Origin: Palsa-504 sp050011155
GTDB taxonomy: Bacteria > Actinomycetota > Actinomycetes > Streptosporangiales > Streptosporangiaceae
Assembly (NCBI GenBank): GCA_050011155.1
Contig: JBEKJP010000025.1
Span: 1-64,000, forward strand
DNA: 64,000 nucleotides
Reading direction: 5' to 3'
Shown piece by piece: positions 8,136-16,871 of this stretch (positions are counted from its first letter, which is position 1; every line of letters starts with the position of its first letter). Both the position numbers and the translations under genes were made by a program. The notes under the pieces were generated by a model that was not told the origin of the DNA, did not search any database, and saw nothing but the letters and a program-made list of their open reading frames with translations.

Positions 8136-8510
8136 TTAGTTATCCTCGGAACCGGGCCCGAGGGGCCGGCTGCCGTTTCCCCCGTTTGCTTGCGGAGGGG
8201 TGGCAGAGTCACGGGTGGCGGGCAGGTTCGGCCGGTACTCCATGAAGCCGCGGGTGTTGTCCGGCTCCCGGCCGCCGTTGGCGAACACGACAGCGAAATA
8301 CGGAATGAAGATGGCCCCGATCGCCGGTATCGCGGCCAGCCAGCCGAAGTGGTTGACGTACAGGCAGACGGCTATGACGAAGCAGATCGCGCGGATGCCC
8401 ATCATCAGCAGGTAGCGGCGCTGCCGGTAGGAGATGTCGTCCGACAGTGACCGGCGTGCCTGCGTCACCATGTGCACCGGTACCTGCCGGCTGGAGTGGC
8501 TCATCCTCAC
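8136..8510 (-). CDS. DUF3099 family membrane protein
   Basis: A 124-residue actinobacterial protein of unknown function. The DUF3099 core is clear: RQRRYLLMMGIRAICFVIAV, a second hydrophobic span (LAAIPAIGAIFIPYFAVVFAN) and a hydrophilic Gly/Asn-rich tail, so two membrane helices are expected. GTG at 8510, or ATG at 8504 two codons later. TACCGT sits 6 nt before the GTG, suggesting a leaderless start. It lies downstream of tldD-tldE on the same strand. Confidence 0.8.
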   Translation of the reverse strand: MRMSHSSRQVPVHMVTQARRSLSDDISYRQRRYLLMMGIRAICFVIAVCLYVNHFGWLAAIPAIGAIFIPYFAVVFANGGREPDNTRGFMEYRPNLPATRDSATPPQANGGNGSRPLGPGSEDN

Positions 8511-8516
8511 ACTTCC

Positions 8517-8522
8517 ACGGTA
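8517..8522 (-). promoter_or_regulatory. -10 hexamer of the DUF3099 gene (leaderless type)
   Basis: TACCGT on the minus strand ends 6 nt before the GTG at 8510. Confidence 0.4.
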
Positions 8523-8590
8523 TGCCTGCCTGCCAAATTGCCTGCCGGCCGGGCCGGGCGGACGGCACCCCGCCCCGGCCGGCCTCGGAA

Positions 8591-10015
8591 TCAGCTGGCC
8601 TGGCTCACCGAGGACATGTTGAAGGCCTCGATCCGCACCGGCGGCATCGCGGCCCGGGTGAAGTAGTCACCCCACTCGCGCGGCAGCGTCGGCTCGGTGG
8701 CGCCCACCTCGAGCAGCCGCCCCAGCATGGCGACCGGCGACTCGTTGAACCTGAAGTTGTTCACCGCGCCGGTGACCTCGCCGTTCTCGACCAGGTAGAC
8801 GCCGTCCCGGGTGAGCCCGGTCAGCAGCAGGGTCTGCGGGTCCACCTCCCGGATGTACCACAGGCAGGTGAGCAGCAGCCCGTACCGGGTGGACGCGATC
8901 ATCTGCTCCAGCGACGGCGGCTCGGGGGCGGACGTGGCGAAGGTCAGGTTGTCGATCGCGGGGGTGACCGGTACCCCGGCCACGGCGGCCGAGTGGCGGG
9001 AGGAGACCAGAGCCGAAAGCGAGCCGTCCCGGACCCAGTCGGTGCGACCGAGCGGCAGCCCGTTGTCGAACACCGAGGAGTCGGCTCCGGACGCGTGCGC
9101 GACCACGAACGGCGCGCAGCCCAGGCCCGCCGCCCGCGGGTCGCTGGACAGCGTCACGGGCTGGTCCGACAGCCGCTCGCCGACCCGGGTACCGCCGCCG
9201 GCCTTGCTGAACACCGTCCGGCCGTCGGCCGCGTCCTTGGCCCCGGCCGACCAGTACATGTACGTCAGCAGGTCGGATACCGCGGTCGGGGGGAGCAGCG
9301 TCTCGTACCGCCCGGCGGGCAGCGCCACGGAGCGCTTGGCCCAGTCAAGCCGCCCGGCCAGCCCGGCGTCCAGGGCGGCGATGTCCACGTCGGTGAAATC
9401 GCGGGTGGCCACCCCGGTCCAGGCCGAACGGGCCAGGTCGGCGGACTTGGCGTTGAGCTCCACCCGCCCGGTCGGCTGGTCGTGCCGCAGCCGCAGCCCG
9501 GCCGTGGTGCCGAGGAAGGTGCTCTCCAGCTGGTGCTCGGCGAATCCGTAGAGCTTGCGGCCCGCCGCCTCGGCGACGCGCAGCACCTGCCCGAGCGCGG
9601 CCGCGAAGTCGCGCAGTACCGCGATCTCGGTATGTCCCGGCTGCGCGTCCCAGCCGGGTTCACCGCCATCAATTTTCCCGAACGGGGTGGGTTCTCCCGG
9701 CCCCGCCAGCTCACCCGTATCCTCGGCGACAGAACTCTCGGCGGCCGCGTGCTCCGCTTCGGCGACCACGTCTTCGATCTGGTCAGCCCCGACGCCGGCC
9801 CGGGACACCACGCCGACCGCGGCGCCGTCAGCGCGCCGGTCGATGGCGACGACGGTGAGCTGGCGGGAGCGTGATACGCCGTTGGTGGTGAGGGTGTTGC
9901 CCGCCCAGCGCAGGTTGGCGGTGGAAGTCTCCTCGGCGATCGCCACGCATTCGCCGGACCGGCCCGCGGCCAGGGCCCGCTCGACGGCCTCCTGCGGAGT
10001 CAGCTCGCCGCTCAT
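8591..10015 (-). CDS. tldE: TldE/PmbA family metalloprotease-complex subunit
   Basis: A 474-residue member of the TldD/PmbA family. The N-terminus (EETSTANLRWAGNTLTTNG) and the long C-terminal beta-domain with GLLLTCLWYIREVDPQTLLL fit TldE, the subunit without the zinc-binding HExxxH motif. In E. coli TldD and TldE form a heterodimeric zinc protease that trims unfolded peptides and takes part in CcdA degradation and microcin B17 maturation. The ATG overlaps the tldD stop codon by 4 nt (ATGA), so the subunits are translationally coupled. Confidence 0.9.
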   Translation of the reverse strand: MSGELTPQEAVERALAAGRSGECVAIAEETSTANLRWAGNTLTTNGVSRSRQLTVVAIDRRADGAAVGVVSRAGVGADQIEDVVAEAEHAAAESSVAEDTGELAGPGEPTPFGKIDGGEPGWDAQPGHTEIAVLRDFAAALGQVLRVAEAAGRKLYGFAEHQLESTFLGTTAGLRLRHDQPTGRVELNAKSADLARSAWTGVATRDFTDVDIAALDAGLAGRLDWAKRSVALPAGRYETLLPPTAVSDLLTYMYWSAGAKDAADGRTVFSKAGGGTRVGERLSDQPVTLSSDPRAAGLGCAPFVVAHASGADSSVFDNGLPLGRTDWVRDGSLSALVSSRHSAAVAGVPVTPAIDNLTFATSAPEPPSLEQMIASTRYGLLLTCLWYIREVDPQTLLLTGLTRDGVYLVENGEVTGAVNNFRFNESPVAMLGRLLEVGATEPTLPREWGDYFTRAAMPPVRIEAFNMSSVSQAS

Positions 10016-11523
10016 GATGCACCTTCCTCGGCCGTGTTGAGTATCCGCACCCCGCGCATCAGGGCCGCCGGGCAGCCGTGGCTGACCGGAGCGACCTGGC
10101 CGGGCTGGCCCTTGCCGCAGTTGAAGGCGCCGCCGAGCACGTAGGTCTGCGGCCCGCCGACGGCCTCCATCGAACCCCAGAAGTCGGTGGTGGTGGCCTG
10201 GTAGGCGACGTCGCGCAGCTGACCGTCGAGCCGCCCGTTCCTGATCCGGAAGAAACGCTGGCCGGTGAACTGGAAGTTGTACCGCTGCATGTCGATCGAC
10301 CAGCTCTTGTCGCCCAGGATGTAGATGCCGTTCTCGACCCCGGCGATGAGGTCGGCGGTGGACGGGCCGCCCGCCGCGGGCTGCAGCGAGACGTTGGCCA
10401 TGCGCTGCAGCGGCATGTGCCCGGGACCGTCGGAGAACGCGCAGCCGTTGGACCGGCCGAACCCCTTCAGCAGTGCCATCCGCCGGTCCAGCTGGTAGCC
10501 CGCCAGCACGCCGTCGCGGATGAGATCCCAGGACTGCCCGGCCACGCCCTCGTCGTCGAAGCCGATGGTGGCCAGGCCGTGCTCGGCGGTGCGGTCGCCG
10601 GTGACGTGCATGACGGGCGAGCCGTACTTCAGGCTGCCGAGCTTGTCCAAGGTGGCGAACGAGGTGCCGGCGTAGGCCGCCTCGTAGCCCAGCGCCCGGT
10701 CAAGCTCGGTGGCGTGACCGATCGACTCGTGGATCGTGAGCCAGAGGTTGGACGGGTCGATGACCAGGTCGTAGGGGCCTGCCTCGACCGAGGGGGCCCG
10801 CAGCTTGGCGGCGAGCAGCTCGGGCAGCTCGGCCAGTTCGGCCGGGAAGTCCCAGCCGGTCCCGGTGAGGAACTCATAGCCCCGGCCGACCGGCGGGGCC
10901 AGCGTGCGCATGGTGTCGAACCGGCCGTCGTCCGATACCGCGACCGCGGTCAGCTGAGGGTGCAGCCGGACCCGCTGCTGGGTCGCGGTGGTGACGCCGT
11001 CGGAATAGAACTTGCACTCCATGACCTGCTGCAGCGAGGCGTCCACGTGGCTGACGGCCGGCTGCGCGAGCAGGCCGCGGCTCCACTGCGCCAGCAGCGC
11101 CACCTTGTCCGCCACGCTGACCGTGAACGGGTCGATGTCGTAGGCGGACACCCAGGTCACGTCGCCGTAGGCGGGCTCGGGGGCCAGCTCGATCGGCTCG
11201 GTGTTCATCGCGGCGGCGACCCGGGCGACCTCGACCGCCTGCCGGGCCGCCTCGGCGGCGGCGTCCGCGGTGAGGTCCACCGCCGCGGCGAAACCCCAGG
11301 TCCCGTCCACGATTACCCGGACCGCGAGGCCTGAGTCGTCGGCGTCGAACTCGGTCTGCGGGTTCGCGTCGGACAGGCCGATCTGCTGGCCCCGGATGCG
11401 TTCGGCGCGGAAGTCGGCGTGCTGGGCGCCGAGGCGGCTGGCTTGCGCGAGGGCCGCGTCGGCCAGGTTCCGCAACGGCAGCGCGGCGAATTGCGGATCG
11501 ATCTTGGACTGACCATCGTTCAC
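10012..11523 (-). CDS. tldD: TldD family zinc metalloprotease subunit
   Basis: A 503-residue catalytic partner of TldE. The zinc motif HESIGHATE (HExxxH) is present in the central part, preceded by LVIDPSNLWLTI, and the C-terminal region holds the GCGKGQPG-like glycine-rich segment (FNCGKGQPGQV). Cytosolic. A GTG at 11544 would lengthen it by seven residues, but the GTG at 11523 is preferred: TAGACT lies 8 nt upstream on the minus strand and there is no SD site. Divergent from fabG across about 95 bp. Confidence 0.9.
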   Translation of the reverse strand: MNDGQSKIDPQFAALPLRNLADAALAQASRLGAQHADFRAERIRGQQIGLSDANPQTEFDADDSGLAVRVIVDGTWGFAAAVDLTADAAAEAARQAVEVARVAAAMNTEPIELAPEPAYGDVTWVSAYDIDPFTVSVADKVALLAQWSRGLLAQPAVSHVDASLQQVMECKFYSDGVTTATQQRVRLHPQLTAVAVSDDGRFDTMRTLAPPVGRGYEFLTGTGWDFPAELAELPELLAAKLRAPSVEAGPYDLVIDPSNLWLTIHESIGHATELDRALGYEAAYAGTSFATLDKLGSLKYGSPVMHVTGDRTAEHGLATIGFDDEGVAGQSWDLIRDGVLAGYQLDRRMALLKGFGRSNGCAFSDGPGHMPLQRMANVSLQPAAGGPSTADLIAGVENGIYILGDKSWSIDMQRYNFQFTGQRFFRIRNGRLDGQLRDVAYQATTTDFWGSMEAVGGPQTYVLGGAFNCGKGQPGQVAPVSHGCPAALMRGVRILNTAEEGAS

Positions 11524-11531
11524 GCGGCGTG

Positions 11532-11537
11532 AGTCTA
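11532..11537 (-). promoter_or_regulatory. -10 hexamer of tldD (leaderless type)
   Basis: TAGACT on the minus strand, 8 nt before the GTG at 11523. Confidence 0.4.
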
Positions 11538-11618
11538 TCCCCACCGTCTCCGAGCTGCTGCGGTAAGGTGCTGGCCCGGGCGGTCGACACCCGTCCCGGC
11601 GGCACCTTGGAGGCGAGT

Positions 11619-12323
11619 GTGGGGCGTTCCGTGCTTGTGACCGGCGGAAACCGCGGGATCGGGCTGGCCATCGCGCGACGGCTCACGGCCGACGGCGACA
11701 GCGTCACGGTGACCTCGCGCGCCGGCGATCCGGTGGACGGGCTGGCGGTAGTCCGCTGCGATGTGCGCGACCCGGCCTCGGTGGACGCCGCCTTCACCGC
11801 GGTGGAGGCGGATCAGGGACCGGTCGAGGTACTGGTCGCCAACGCGGGCGTGACCCGTGACACCCTGCTCGCGCTGATGAGCGAGGACGCGTTCGCCGAG
11901 GTGCTCGACACCAACCTGGCCGGCGCCTACCGGGTGGCCAAACGGGCGGTGCGCGGCATGATGCGGATGCGCCGCGGGCGCCTCATCTTCATCTCCTCCG
12001 TCGTCGGTCTCTACGGGTCGGCCGGGCAGGCCAACTACGCCTCGTCCAAGGCCGGCCTGGTCGGCCTGGCCAGGTCGCTGGCCCGCGAGCTCGGGTCGCG
12101 CGGCATCACCTCCAACGTGGTCGCGCCCGGCTTCGTGGACAGCGACATGACGGCGAGCCTGTCCGAGGAGAGAAAAGCCGCGATCCTGAGCGCGGTTCCG
12201 CTCGGCCGGTACGCCGTCCCGGCCGAGGTCGCCGCGACGGTCGCGTTCCTGGCCGGCCCCGACTCGGCCTACATCACCGGCGCCGTCATCCCGGTCGACG
12301 GCGGCCTCGGCATGGGTCACTGA
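11619..12323 (+). CDS. fabG: 3-oxoacyl-[ACP] reductase FabG
   Basis: A 234-residue short-chain dehydrogenase that reduces 3-ketoacyl-ACP with NADPH in fatty-acid elongation. Cofactor motif TGGNRGIG near the N-terminus, NAGV, catalytic Ser in FISSVVG and the YASSK Tyr-Lys pair, and the PGFVDSDM segment. A longer open frame upstream is rejected: GGAGG at 11609-11613 places the start at the GTG of 11619, which gives the normal FabG N-terminus. fabI follows after 24 bp, the same order as mabA-inhA in mycobacteria. Confidence 0.92.
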   Translation: MGRSVLVTGGNRGIGLAIARRLTADGDSVTVTSRAGDPVDGLAVVRCDVRDPASVDAAFTAVEADQGPVEVLVANAGVTRDTLLALMSEDAFAEVLDTNLAGAYRVAKRAVRGMMRMRRGRLIFISSVVGLYGSAGQANYASSKAGLVGLARSLARELGSRGITSNVVAPGFVDSDMTASLSEERKAAILSAVPLGRYAVPAEVAATVAFLAGPDSAYITGAVIPVDGGLGMGH

Positions 12324-12347
12324 CAACCAGCAGGGAGTGAGGCTCGG

Positions 12348-13115
12348 ATGGGAATCCTGGCGGGCAAGCGGATCCTGGTTACCGGGGTCATCACGGACGC
12401 CTCGATCGCGTTTCACGTCGCGCGGGTCGCGCAGCAGGAGGGCGCCACCGTGGTGCTGACCGGCTTCGGGCGGCTCAGCCTGGTGGAGCGGATCGCGAAG
12501 CGGCTGCCCTCGCCGCCGCCGGTGCTCGAGCTCGACGTGACCAGCGACGAGCATCTCGCCTCGCTCGCCAGCCGGGTGTCGGAGCACGTCGACGGCCTGG
12601 ACGGCGTGCTGCACGCGATCGCGTACGCGAACCCGGAAGAGGCGCTCGGCGGGAACTTCGTGCACACCAAGTGGCCTGACGTGGCGACCGCGATCCAGGT
12701 CTCGGCGTATTCGCTGAAGGCGCTCACGATGGCGGCGCTGCCGCTGATGAGCGGCGGCGGCTCCGTGGTCGGCCTGGACTTCGACGCGAGCGTGGCCTGG
12801 CCCGGCTACGACTGGATGGGCGTGGCCAAGGCCGGGCTCGAGTCCTGTGCCAGGTACCTGGCCCGGGACCTGGGGGAGAAGGGCGTCCGGGTGAACCTGG
12901 TGGCGGCCGGCCCGCTGCGTACCATGGCCGCGAAGTCCATCCCGGGCTTCGACCGGTTCGAGGACGTGTGGGATGCCCGCGCGCCGCTCGGCTGGAACAT
13001 CGCCGATCCTGAGGCGACCGCCCGGGCCTGCGTGGCGCTGCTGTCCGACTGGTTCCCCGCCACCACCGGCGAGATCATCCACGTGGACGGCGGCGTGCAC
13101 GCGGTGGGGGCGTAA
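12348..13115 (+). CDS. fabI: Enoyl-[ACP] reductase FabI, InhA-like
   Basis: A 255-residue NADH-dependent enoyl-ACP reductase for the last step of each elongation cycle. It has the FabI/InhA glycine motif GVITDASIAFHVA, the catalytic Tyr and Lys in YDWMGVAKAGLES, and the InhA-like ATTGEIIHVDGG end. The substrate-binding loop between PLRTMAAKSI and WDARAPLGW is about ten residues shorter than in M. tuberculosis InhA, as expected for an enzyme on ordinary-length acyl chains rather than mycolate precursors. AGGGAG precedes the ATG. It ends in a 1-nt overlap with purU. Confidence 0.92.
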   Translation: MGILAGKRILVTGVITDASIAFHVARVAQQEGATVVLTGFGRLSLVERIAKRLPSPPPVLELDVTSDEHLASLASRVSEHVDGLDGVLHAIAYANPEEALGGNFVHTKWPDVATAIQVSAYSLKALTMAALPLMSGGGSVVGLDFDASVAWPGYDWMGVAKAGLESCARYLARDLGEKGVRVNLVAAGPLRTMAAKSIPGFDRFEDVWDARAPLGWNIADPEATARACVALLSDWFPATTGEIIHVDGGVHAVGA

Positions 13116-14029
13116 TGGCCTCTCAGTACGTCCTCACCCTGTCCTGCCCGGACCGGACCGGGATCGTCCACGCGGTCGCGGCCTACCTGCACGAGGCGGG
13201 CTGCAACGTGCTCGACAGCCAGCAGTTCGGAGACCGGACCGCGGGACGCTTCTTCATGCGCGTGCACGTCGAGACGGTGCCAGCCGAGGAGGGGCCAGCC
13301 GAGGAGGGGCCAGCCGAGGAGGGGCCCGGCGTGCCCGTGACCTACGACTCCCTGCACGGCGGCTTCGCCTCGGTGGCGGCCGAGTTCGGCATGGAGTGGG
13401 AACTGCACGACACCGCCGTCCGGCCGCGCGTGCTGATCATGGTGTCCAAGGCCGGGCACTGCCTGAACGACCTGCTGTACCGGCGCGCGGCCGAGTCGCT
13501 CCGCATCGACGTCCCGCTCGTGGTCGGCAATCATCCCGACCTGGCGCCGCTGGCGGCGGCGCACGGCGTGCCGTTCGAGTGCGTGCCGGCCGGCGCCCCG
13601 GCCGACCCGCTGGCCGCGCAGCGCTCTGAGAGCCGCCTGCTCGACCTGGTCAGCGAGCTGAGCATTGATTTGGTGGTGCTGGCCCGGTACATGCGCATCC
13701 TGTCGCCCGAGCTGTGCGCCAAGCTGGCGGGCCGCGTCATCAACATCCACCACTCGTTCCTGCCGAGCTTCAAGGGCGCGCGTCCCTACCATCAGGCCCA
13801 CGCGCACGGGGTGAAGCTGATCGGCGCGACCGCCCATTACGTCACGCCCGACCTGGACGAGGGCCCGATCATCGAGCAGGAGGTCGCCCGGGTCGACCAC
13901 GCCGACAGCCCCGAGGATCTCGCCGCCATCGGCCGTGACGCCGAGCGGGTCGCGCTGGCCCGCGCCGTCCGCTGGCACGCCGAGCACCGCGTCCTGCTGC
14001 ACGGCCGCCGCACGGTGATCTTCAGATGA
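13115..14029 (+). CDS. purU: Formyltetrahydrofolate deformylase PurU
   Basis: A 304-residue enzyme that hydrolyses 10-formyltetrahydrofolate to formate and tetrahydrofolate, balancing one-carbon pools for purine synthesis. An N-terminal ACT domain (residues 1-90, SCPDRTGIVHAV) precedes the formyl-transferase fold with VLIMVSKAGHCLNDLL, ARYMRILS, the catalytic His in INIHHSFLPSFKGA, and the catalytic Asp in YVTPDLDEGPII. Three perfect copies of the 15-mer CCAGCCGAGGAGGGG (13280-13324) add a Pro-Ala-Glu-Glu-Gly insert to the ACT domain loop, an oddity. It overlaps the fabI stop codon by 1 nt. Confidence 0.93.
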   Translation: MASQYVLTLSCPDRTGIVHAVAAYLHEAGCNVLDSQQFGDRTAGRFFMRVHVETVPAEEGPAEEGPAEEGPGVPVTYDSLHGGFASVAAEFGMEWELHDTAVRPRVLIMVSKAGHCLNDLLYRRAAESLRIDVPLVVGNHPDLAPLAAAHGVPFECVPAGAPADPLAAQRSESRLLDLVSELSIDLVVLARYMRILSPELCAKLAGRVINIHHSFLPSFKGARPYHQAHAHGVKLIGATAHYVTPDLDEGPIIEQEVARVDHADSPEDLAAIGRDAERVALARAVRWHAEHRVLLHGRRTVIFR

Positions 14030-14121
14030 CGGGCGCACCGCCATCGGTCGTCCCGCTAAGTGACGAAGATCTCACCTCGTGTCATGAGCCTCGTCTGCAA
14101 CCTGCCGTCTCAACGCCGTTT

Positions 14122-14140
14122 TCAATGCGTTATGCATTGA
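14122..14140. repeat. Inverted repeat
   Basis: TCAATGC and GCATTGA around GTTAT, in the A+T-richer part of the purU-importer intergenic region. A protein-binding site is possible. Confidence 0.35.
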
Positions 14141-14282
14141 TGCCCAATTTGTTATTTATGGCCATTGCCCGGAACGGACGGCGACTAGCAATTCGTTACA
14201 TAGCACATCCGGCCGGACCTGCACATCACCTTTTTCACGGTAATTCGAGCGCGGAGAGTAGTTATTTGTCTACAGATTGCTA

Positions 14283-14295
14283 AAGAGTTACTCTT
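14283..14295. promoter_or_regulatory. Operator-like palindrome AAGAGTTACTCTT
   Basis: A perfect 6-bp-arm palindrome around a central T, about 510 bp upstream of the importer 1 start codon. Confidence 0.35.
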
Positions 14296-14461
14296 AGTAA
14301 TCATCGGCCGAAGGTGAGGCGTCTGGGGTACTGGGGGTGACGCAGCGAGCGGCCCGGTTACGTTCTTGGTGTCGCGGACGGTCACAGGCGGAGATTCTGC
14401 GGTGAGACCGGCATCCGGCGGCAAGGCTTCACGGGCGCGTGACCTGTGGCGTTGTTGGTGC

Positions 14462-14492
14462 CAGAGTTAACAGAAGAGACTAGATCCCGAAA
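14462..14492 (+). promoter_or_regulatory. Motif pair shared with the importer 2 promoter region
   Basis: CAGAGTTAAC (14462-14471) and ATCCCGAAA (14484-14492). Importer 2 has the extended palindrome CAGAAGTTAACTTCTG and then ATCCCGAAA upstream, in the same order. A common regulator is inferred. Confidence 0.35.
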
Positions 14493-14759
14493 TATCCGGA
14501 TGCTAGCCGTGCCGCTATCCGAGGCCCCCGTCAGGGGATTGATGGCAACTTGTGACATTATCGGCGAGAGATCGATGCAATATGGAACTTACGCTTCCGC
14601 TAACTCATAACACCGGTAGCTCACCGGCCGGCCCGGCATGGCACGGCACGGATGCGCCGGGGAGACGGGCCGTCATCGGGTTGCGGGGCACTGCGACCCA
14701 GTGCCCCGCGACGGTGCGGAGCGGATCACCGGCAACCACAGAGAAGGGCGACAAGCTGA

Positions 14760-14812
14760 TGACCCCAGTTCGGATCACGCGCGCGAACAGCGCAAGGAGG
14801 GAGGGCAGATGA
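14760..14812 (+). CDS. Possible 17-residue leader ORF
   Basis: ATG at 14760 opens a 17-codon, arginine-rich frame (MTPVRITRANSARREGR) whose TGA overlaps the ATG of the binding-protein gene. GAGAAGGG lies about 12 nt upstream. The overlap is suggestive of coupling, but the downstream gene has its own strong SD, so this may be chance. Confidence 0.25.
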
Positions 14813-16725
14813 GGTTCCGCAGCAGCAAGAAGGTCGCGGGGCTCGCCCTCGCGGTGGCCAGCGTCACCGCACTTGCCGCCTGTAGCAGCAGTGGCTCCGG
14901 TGGCGGCGGCGGAGGCAACAACAACAGCAGCTCCAGCGTCGTCAAGGTCCCCGGCGGCATCGGGTCCATCCCGGTGGCTGCCGCCGGCGCCAAGAAGAAG
15001 GCCGGCACGATCACCTGGGCGATGTCGCCCGGAGCGGTCCCCAACTGGATCTTCCCGGTCATCCCGTCGGCCAACAACTCGGTCTACAACGCCTTCACCT
15101 TCATCTACGAGATGTGGCGGCCGCTGTACTGGGCCGTGAACGGCGTCGTGCCCGAGGTCGTGAATAACATGAGCGTCGCCGCCCAGCCGGTCTACAGCAA
15201 CGGCAACAAGACGCTGACGATCAAGATGAACAGCGCCTACAAGTGGTCGGACGGCAAGCCGCTGACCGCTGATGACCTGCTCTTCGCGATCGACCTGATC
15301 AAGGCCGCCATCAAGGTGTCGCCCGCGAACTGGGCCGGCTACACGCCCAAGCACTTCCCGGACAACCTGGTCAGCACCTCCGAGCCGGACGCCAACACCC
15401 TGGTCCTGAACCTGAGCGCGGCGGTCAACCCGTCCTGGTTCACCGAGGACATCCTCAGCTCGATCAACCCGATGCCGAGCGCCGACTGGGCCAAGACCTC
15501 GGCCAGCGGCTCGGTCATCCCGTCCTCGGGCTGGAACGCGTCCAGCATGGCCGGCATCTTCAAGTACCTGACCGCGCAGGCCAAGTCGGTCAGCACCTAC
15601 ACGACCAACCCGCTGTGGCAGGTCGTGGACGGCCCGTACAAGCTGACGCAGTTCAACACGACCACCGGCGCCTTCACCATGGCGCCGAACACCACCTACG
15701 GCGGCCCGCACGTCAGCCCGATGTCCACCTTCCAGGGCGTCCCGTTCACCTCTGACGCGGCGGAGTTCAACGCCATCAAGTCCAAGAGCGTCGACGTGGG
15801 CTTCGTCCCGTCGGACAACGTCCCGCAGCTGCCGCAGGTGCTCAGGCTCGGCTACAACTACTTCGGCGAGCCCGACTTCGGGATGACATTCCTGAATTAC
15901 AACTTCAAGGACACGACCAACCACTTCAACTCCATCGTCGCCCAGAGCTACTTCCGGCAGGCCATAGCGCACGTGGAGGACCAGCAGGGCTGGATCTCGG
16001 CGTTCATGCACGGCGCCGGCGCTCCGGCTTACGGCCCCATCCCGGCCTACCCGCAGAGCCCGTTCCTGCCCTCCAACGCGGCCACTAACCCGTACCCGTT
16101 CAGCGTCAGCTCCGCCACCAGCCTGCTCAAGGCCCACGGCTGGACCGTGAACGCCGGCGGCACCGACGTCTGCCAGAGCGCGGGCAGCGGCGCCAGCCAG
16201 TGCGGCGCGGGCATCCCGGCCGGCACGCAGCTGAAGTTCAACCTGATCTACAACTCGGGCACCACCCTGATCGCCAGCGAGATGACCGACCTGGTGTCCA
16301 AGGCCAAGCAGGCCGGCATCAACATCACGCTGCAGAGCAGCAACTTCAACTACATGATCTCCAACTACCTGGACCCGTACGCTCCGGCGAACGAGAACAA
16401 GTGGGCCATGGAGGACTTCGGCGGGGAGACGGACAGCACCTACCCCACCACCTTCAGCCTGTTCAACACCGGCGGATCCAACCAGATCGGCGACTACAGT
16501 GACCCGCAGGCCGACTCGCTGATCAACGCCTCCATCACCAGCAGCGACCCGGCCGCGGTGCGGTCCGAGGCGTCGTACCTCACCACCTCGCAGCCGAGCC
16601 TGTTCGAGCCCAACCCCGACTACATCTGGGCGTGGAAGACGACCGTCTCGTCGACCATGCCGCAGGCGTGGGAGAACCTGACCCAGTACTACGCCACCCC
16701 CGAGTACTGGTACCTCAACTCGTAA
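14809..16725 (+). CDS. Peptide-type ABC importer substrate-binding lipoprotein (cluster 1)
   Basis: A 638-residue extracellular solute-binding protein, family 5 (DppA/OppA type). The N-terminus is a lipoprotein signal: basic MRFRSSKK, hydrophobic core and the lipobox LAAC, followed by a Ser/Gly/Asn-rich tether. Family motifs include YKWSDGKPLTADDLLFAIDL and GPYKLTQF. Probably captures di- or oligopeptides outside the membrane for the permeases that follow. Open reading extends upstream, but AAGGAGG at 14794-14800 fixes this ATG. A strong stem-loop follows the stop codon, which would allow more binding protein than permease to be made. Confidence 0.9.
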   Translation: MRFRSSKKVAGLALAVASVTALAACSSSGSGGGGGGNNNSSSSVVKVPGGIGSIPVAAAGAKKKAGTITWAMSPGAVPNWIFPVIPSANNSVYNAFTFIYEMWRPLYWAVNGVVPEVVNNMSVAAQPVYSNGNKTLTIKMNSAYKWSDGKPLTADDLLFAIDLIKAAIKVSPANWAGYTPKHFPDNLVSTSEPDANTLVLNLSAAVNPSWFTEDILSSINPMPSADWAKTSASGSVIPSSGWNASSMAGIFKYLTAQAKSVSTYTTNPLWQVVDGPYKLTQFNTTTGAFTMAPNTTYGGPHVSPMSTFQGVPFTSDAAEFNAIKSKSVDVGFVPSDNVPQLPQVLRLGYNYFGEPDFGMTFLNYNFKDTTNHFNSIVAQSYFRQAIAHVEDQQGWISAFMHGAGAPAYGPIPAYPQSPFLPSNAATNPYPFSVSSATSLLKAHGWTVNAGGTDVCQSAGSGASQCGAGIPAGTQLKFNLIYNSGTTLIASEMTDLVSKAKQAGINITLQSSNFNYMISNYLDPYAPANENKWAMEDFGGETDSTYPTTFSLFNTGGSNQIGDYSDPQADSLINASITSSDPAAVRSEASYLTTSQPSLFEPNPDYIWAWKTTVSSTMPQAWENLTQYYATPEYWYLNS

Positions 16726-16745
16726 CCGTTCCTTAGGACGCTGGA

Positions 16746-16784
16746 CTGCCCTGGTCTCCGGTGATACACCGGAGACCAGGGCAG
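16746..16784 (+). terminator. 18-bp perfect stem-loop between binding protein and permease genes
   Basis: CTGCCCTGGTCTCCGGTG, loop ATA, then its exact complement. It lies 20 nt past the binding-protein stop codon and 87 nt before the permease start. No T tract, so it is likely an intra-operon attenuator or mRNA 3'-stabilising structure. Confidence 0.65.
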
Positions 16785-16871
16785 AGACTCGGTGTCACGG
16801 GGCCCTACCAGGGCCTCCGCGGTACCGGGCGCCTGAGCCGCGGCCAGCGCCGCGGAGGGAAGGCAGGGTCA

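Larger units (their letters stand above)
14030..14808. other. Regulatory region upstream of peptide importer 1
   Basis: About 780 bp without a supported gene and with lower G+C than its surroundings. It holds inverted repeats at 14122-14140 and 14283-14295, the CAGAGTTAAC and ATCCCGAAA motifs at 14462-14492 that recur upstream of importer 2, and a short coupled reading frame at 14760-14812. Confidence 0.6.

Noticed and set aside
8447..11334. Long plus-strand open frames opposite tldE and tldD (8447-9874 and 10078-11334)
   Set aside because: High G+C keeps the antisense frames open; tldD and tldE match known families along their whole length on the minus strand.
14638..14808. 57-residue N-terminal extension of the cluster 1 binding protein
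   Set aside because: It would destroy the lipoprotein signal; AAGGAGG precedes the internal ATG.
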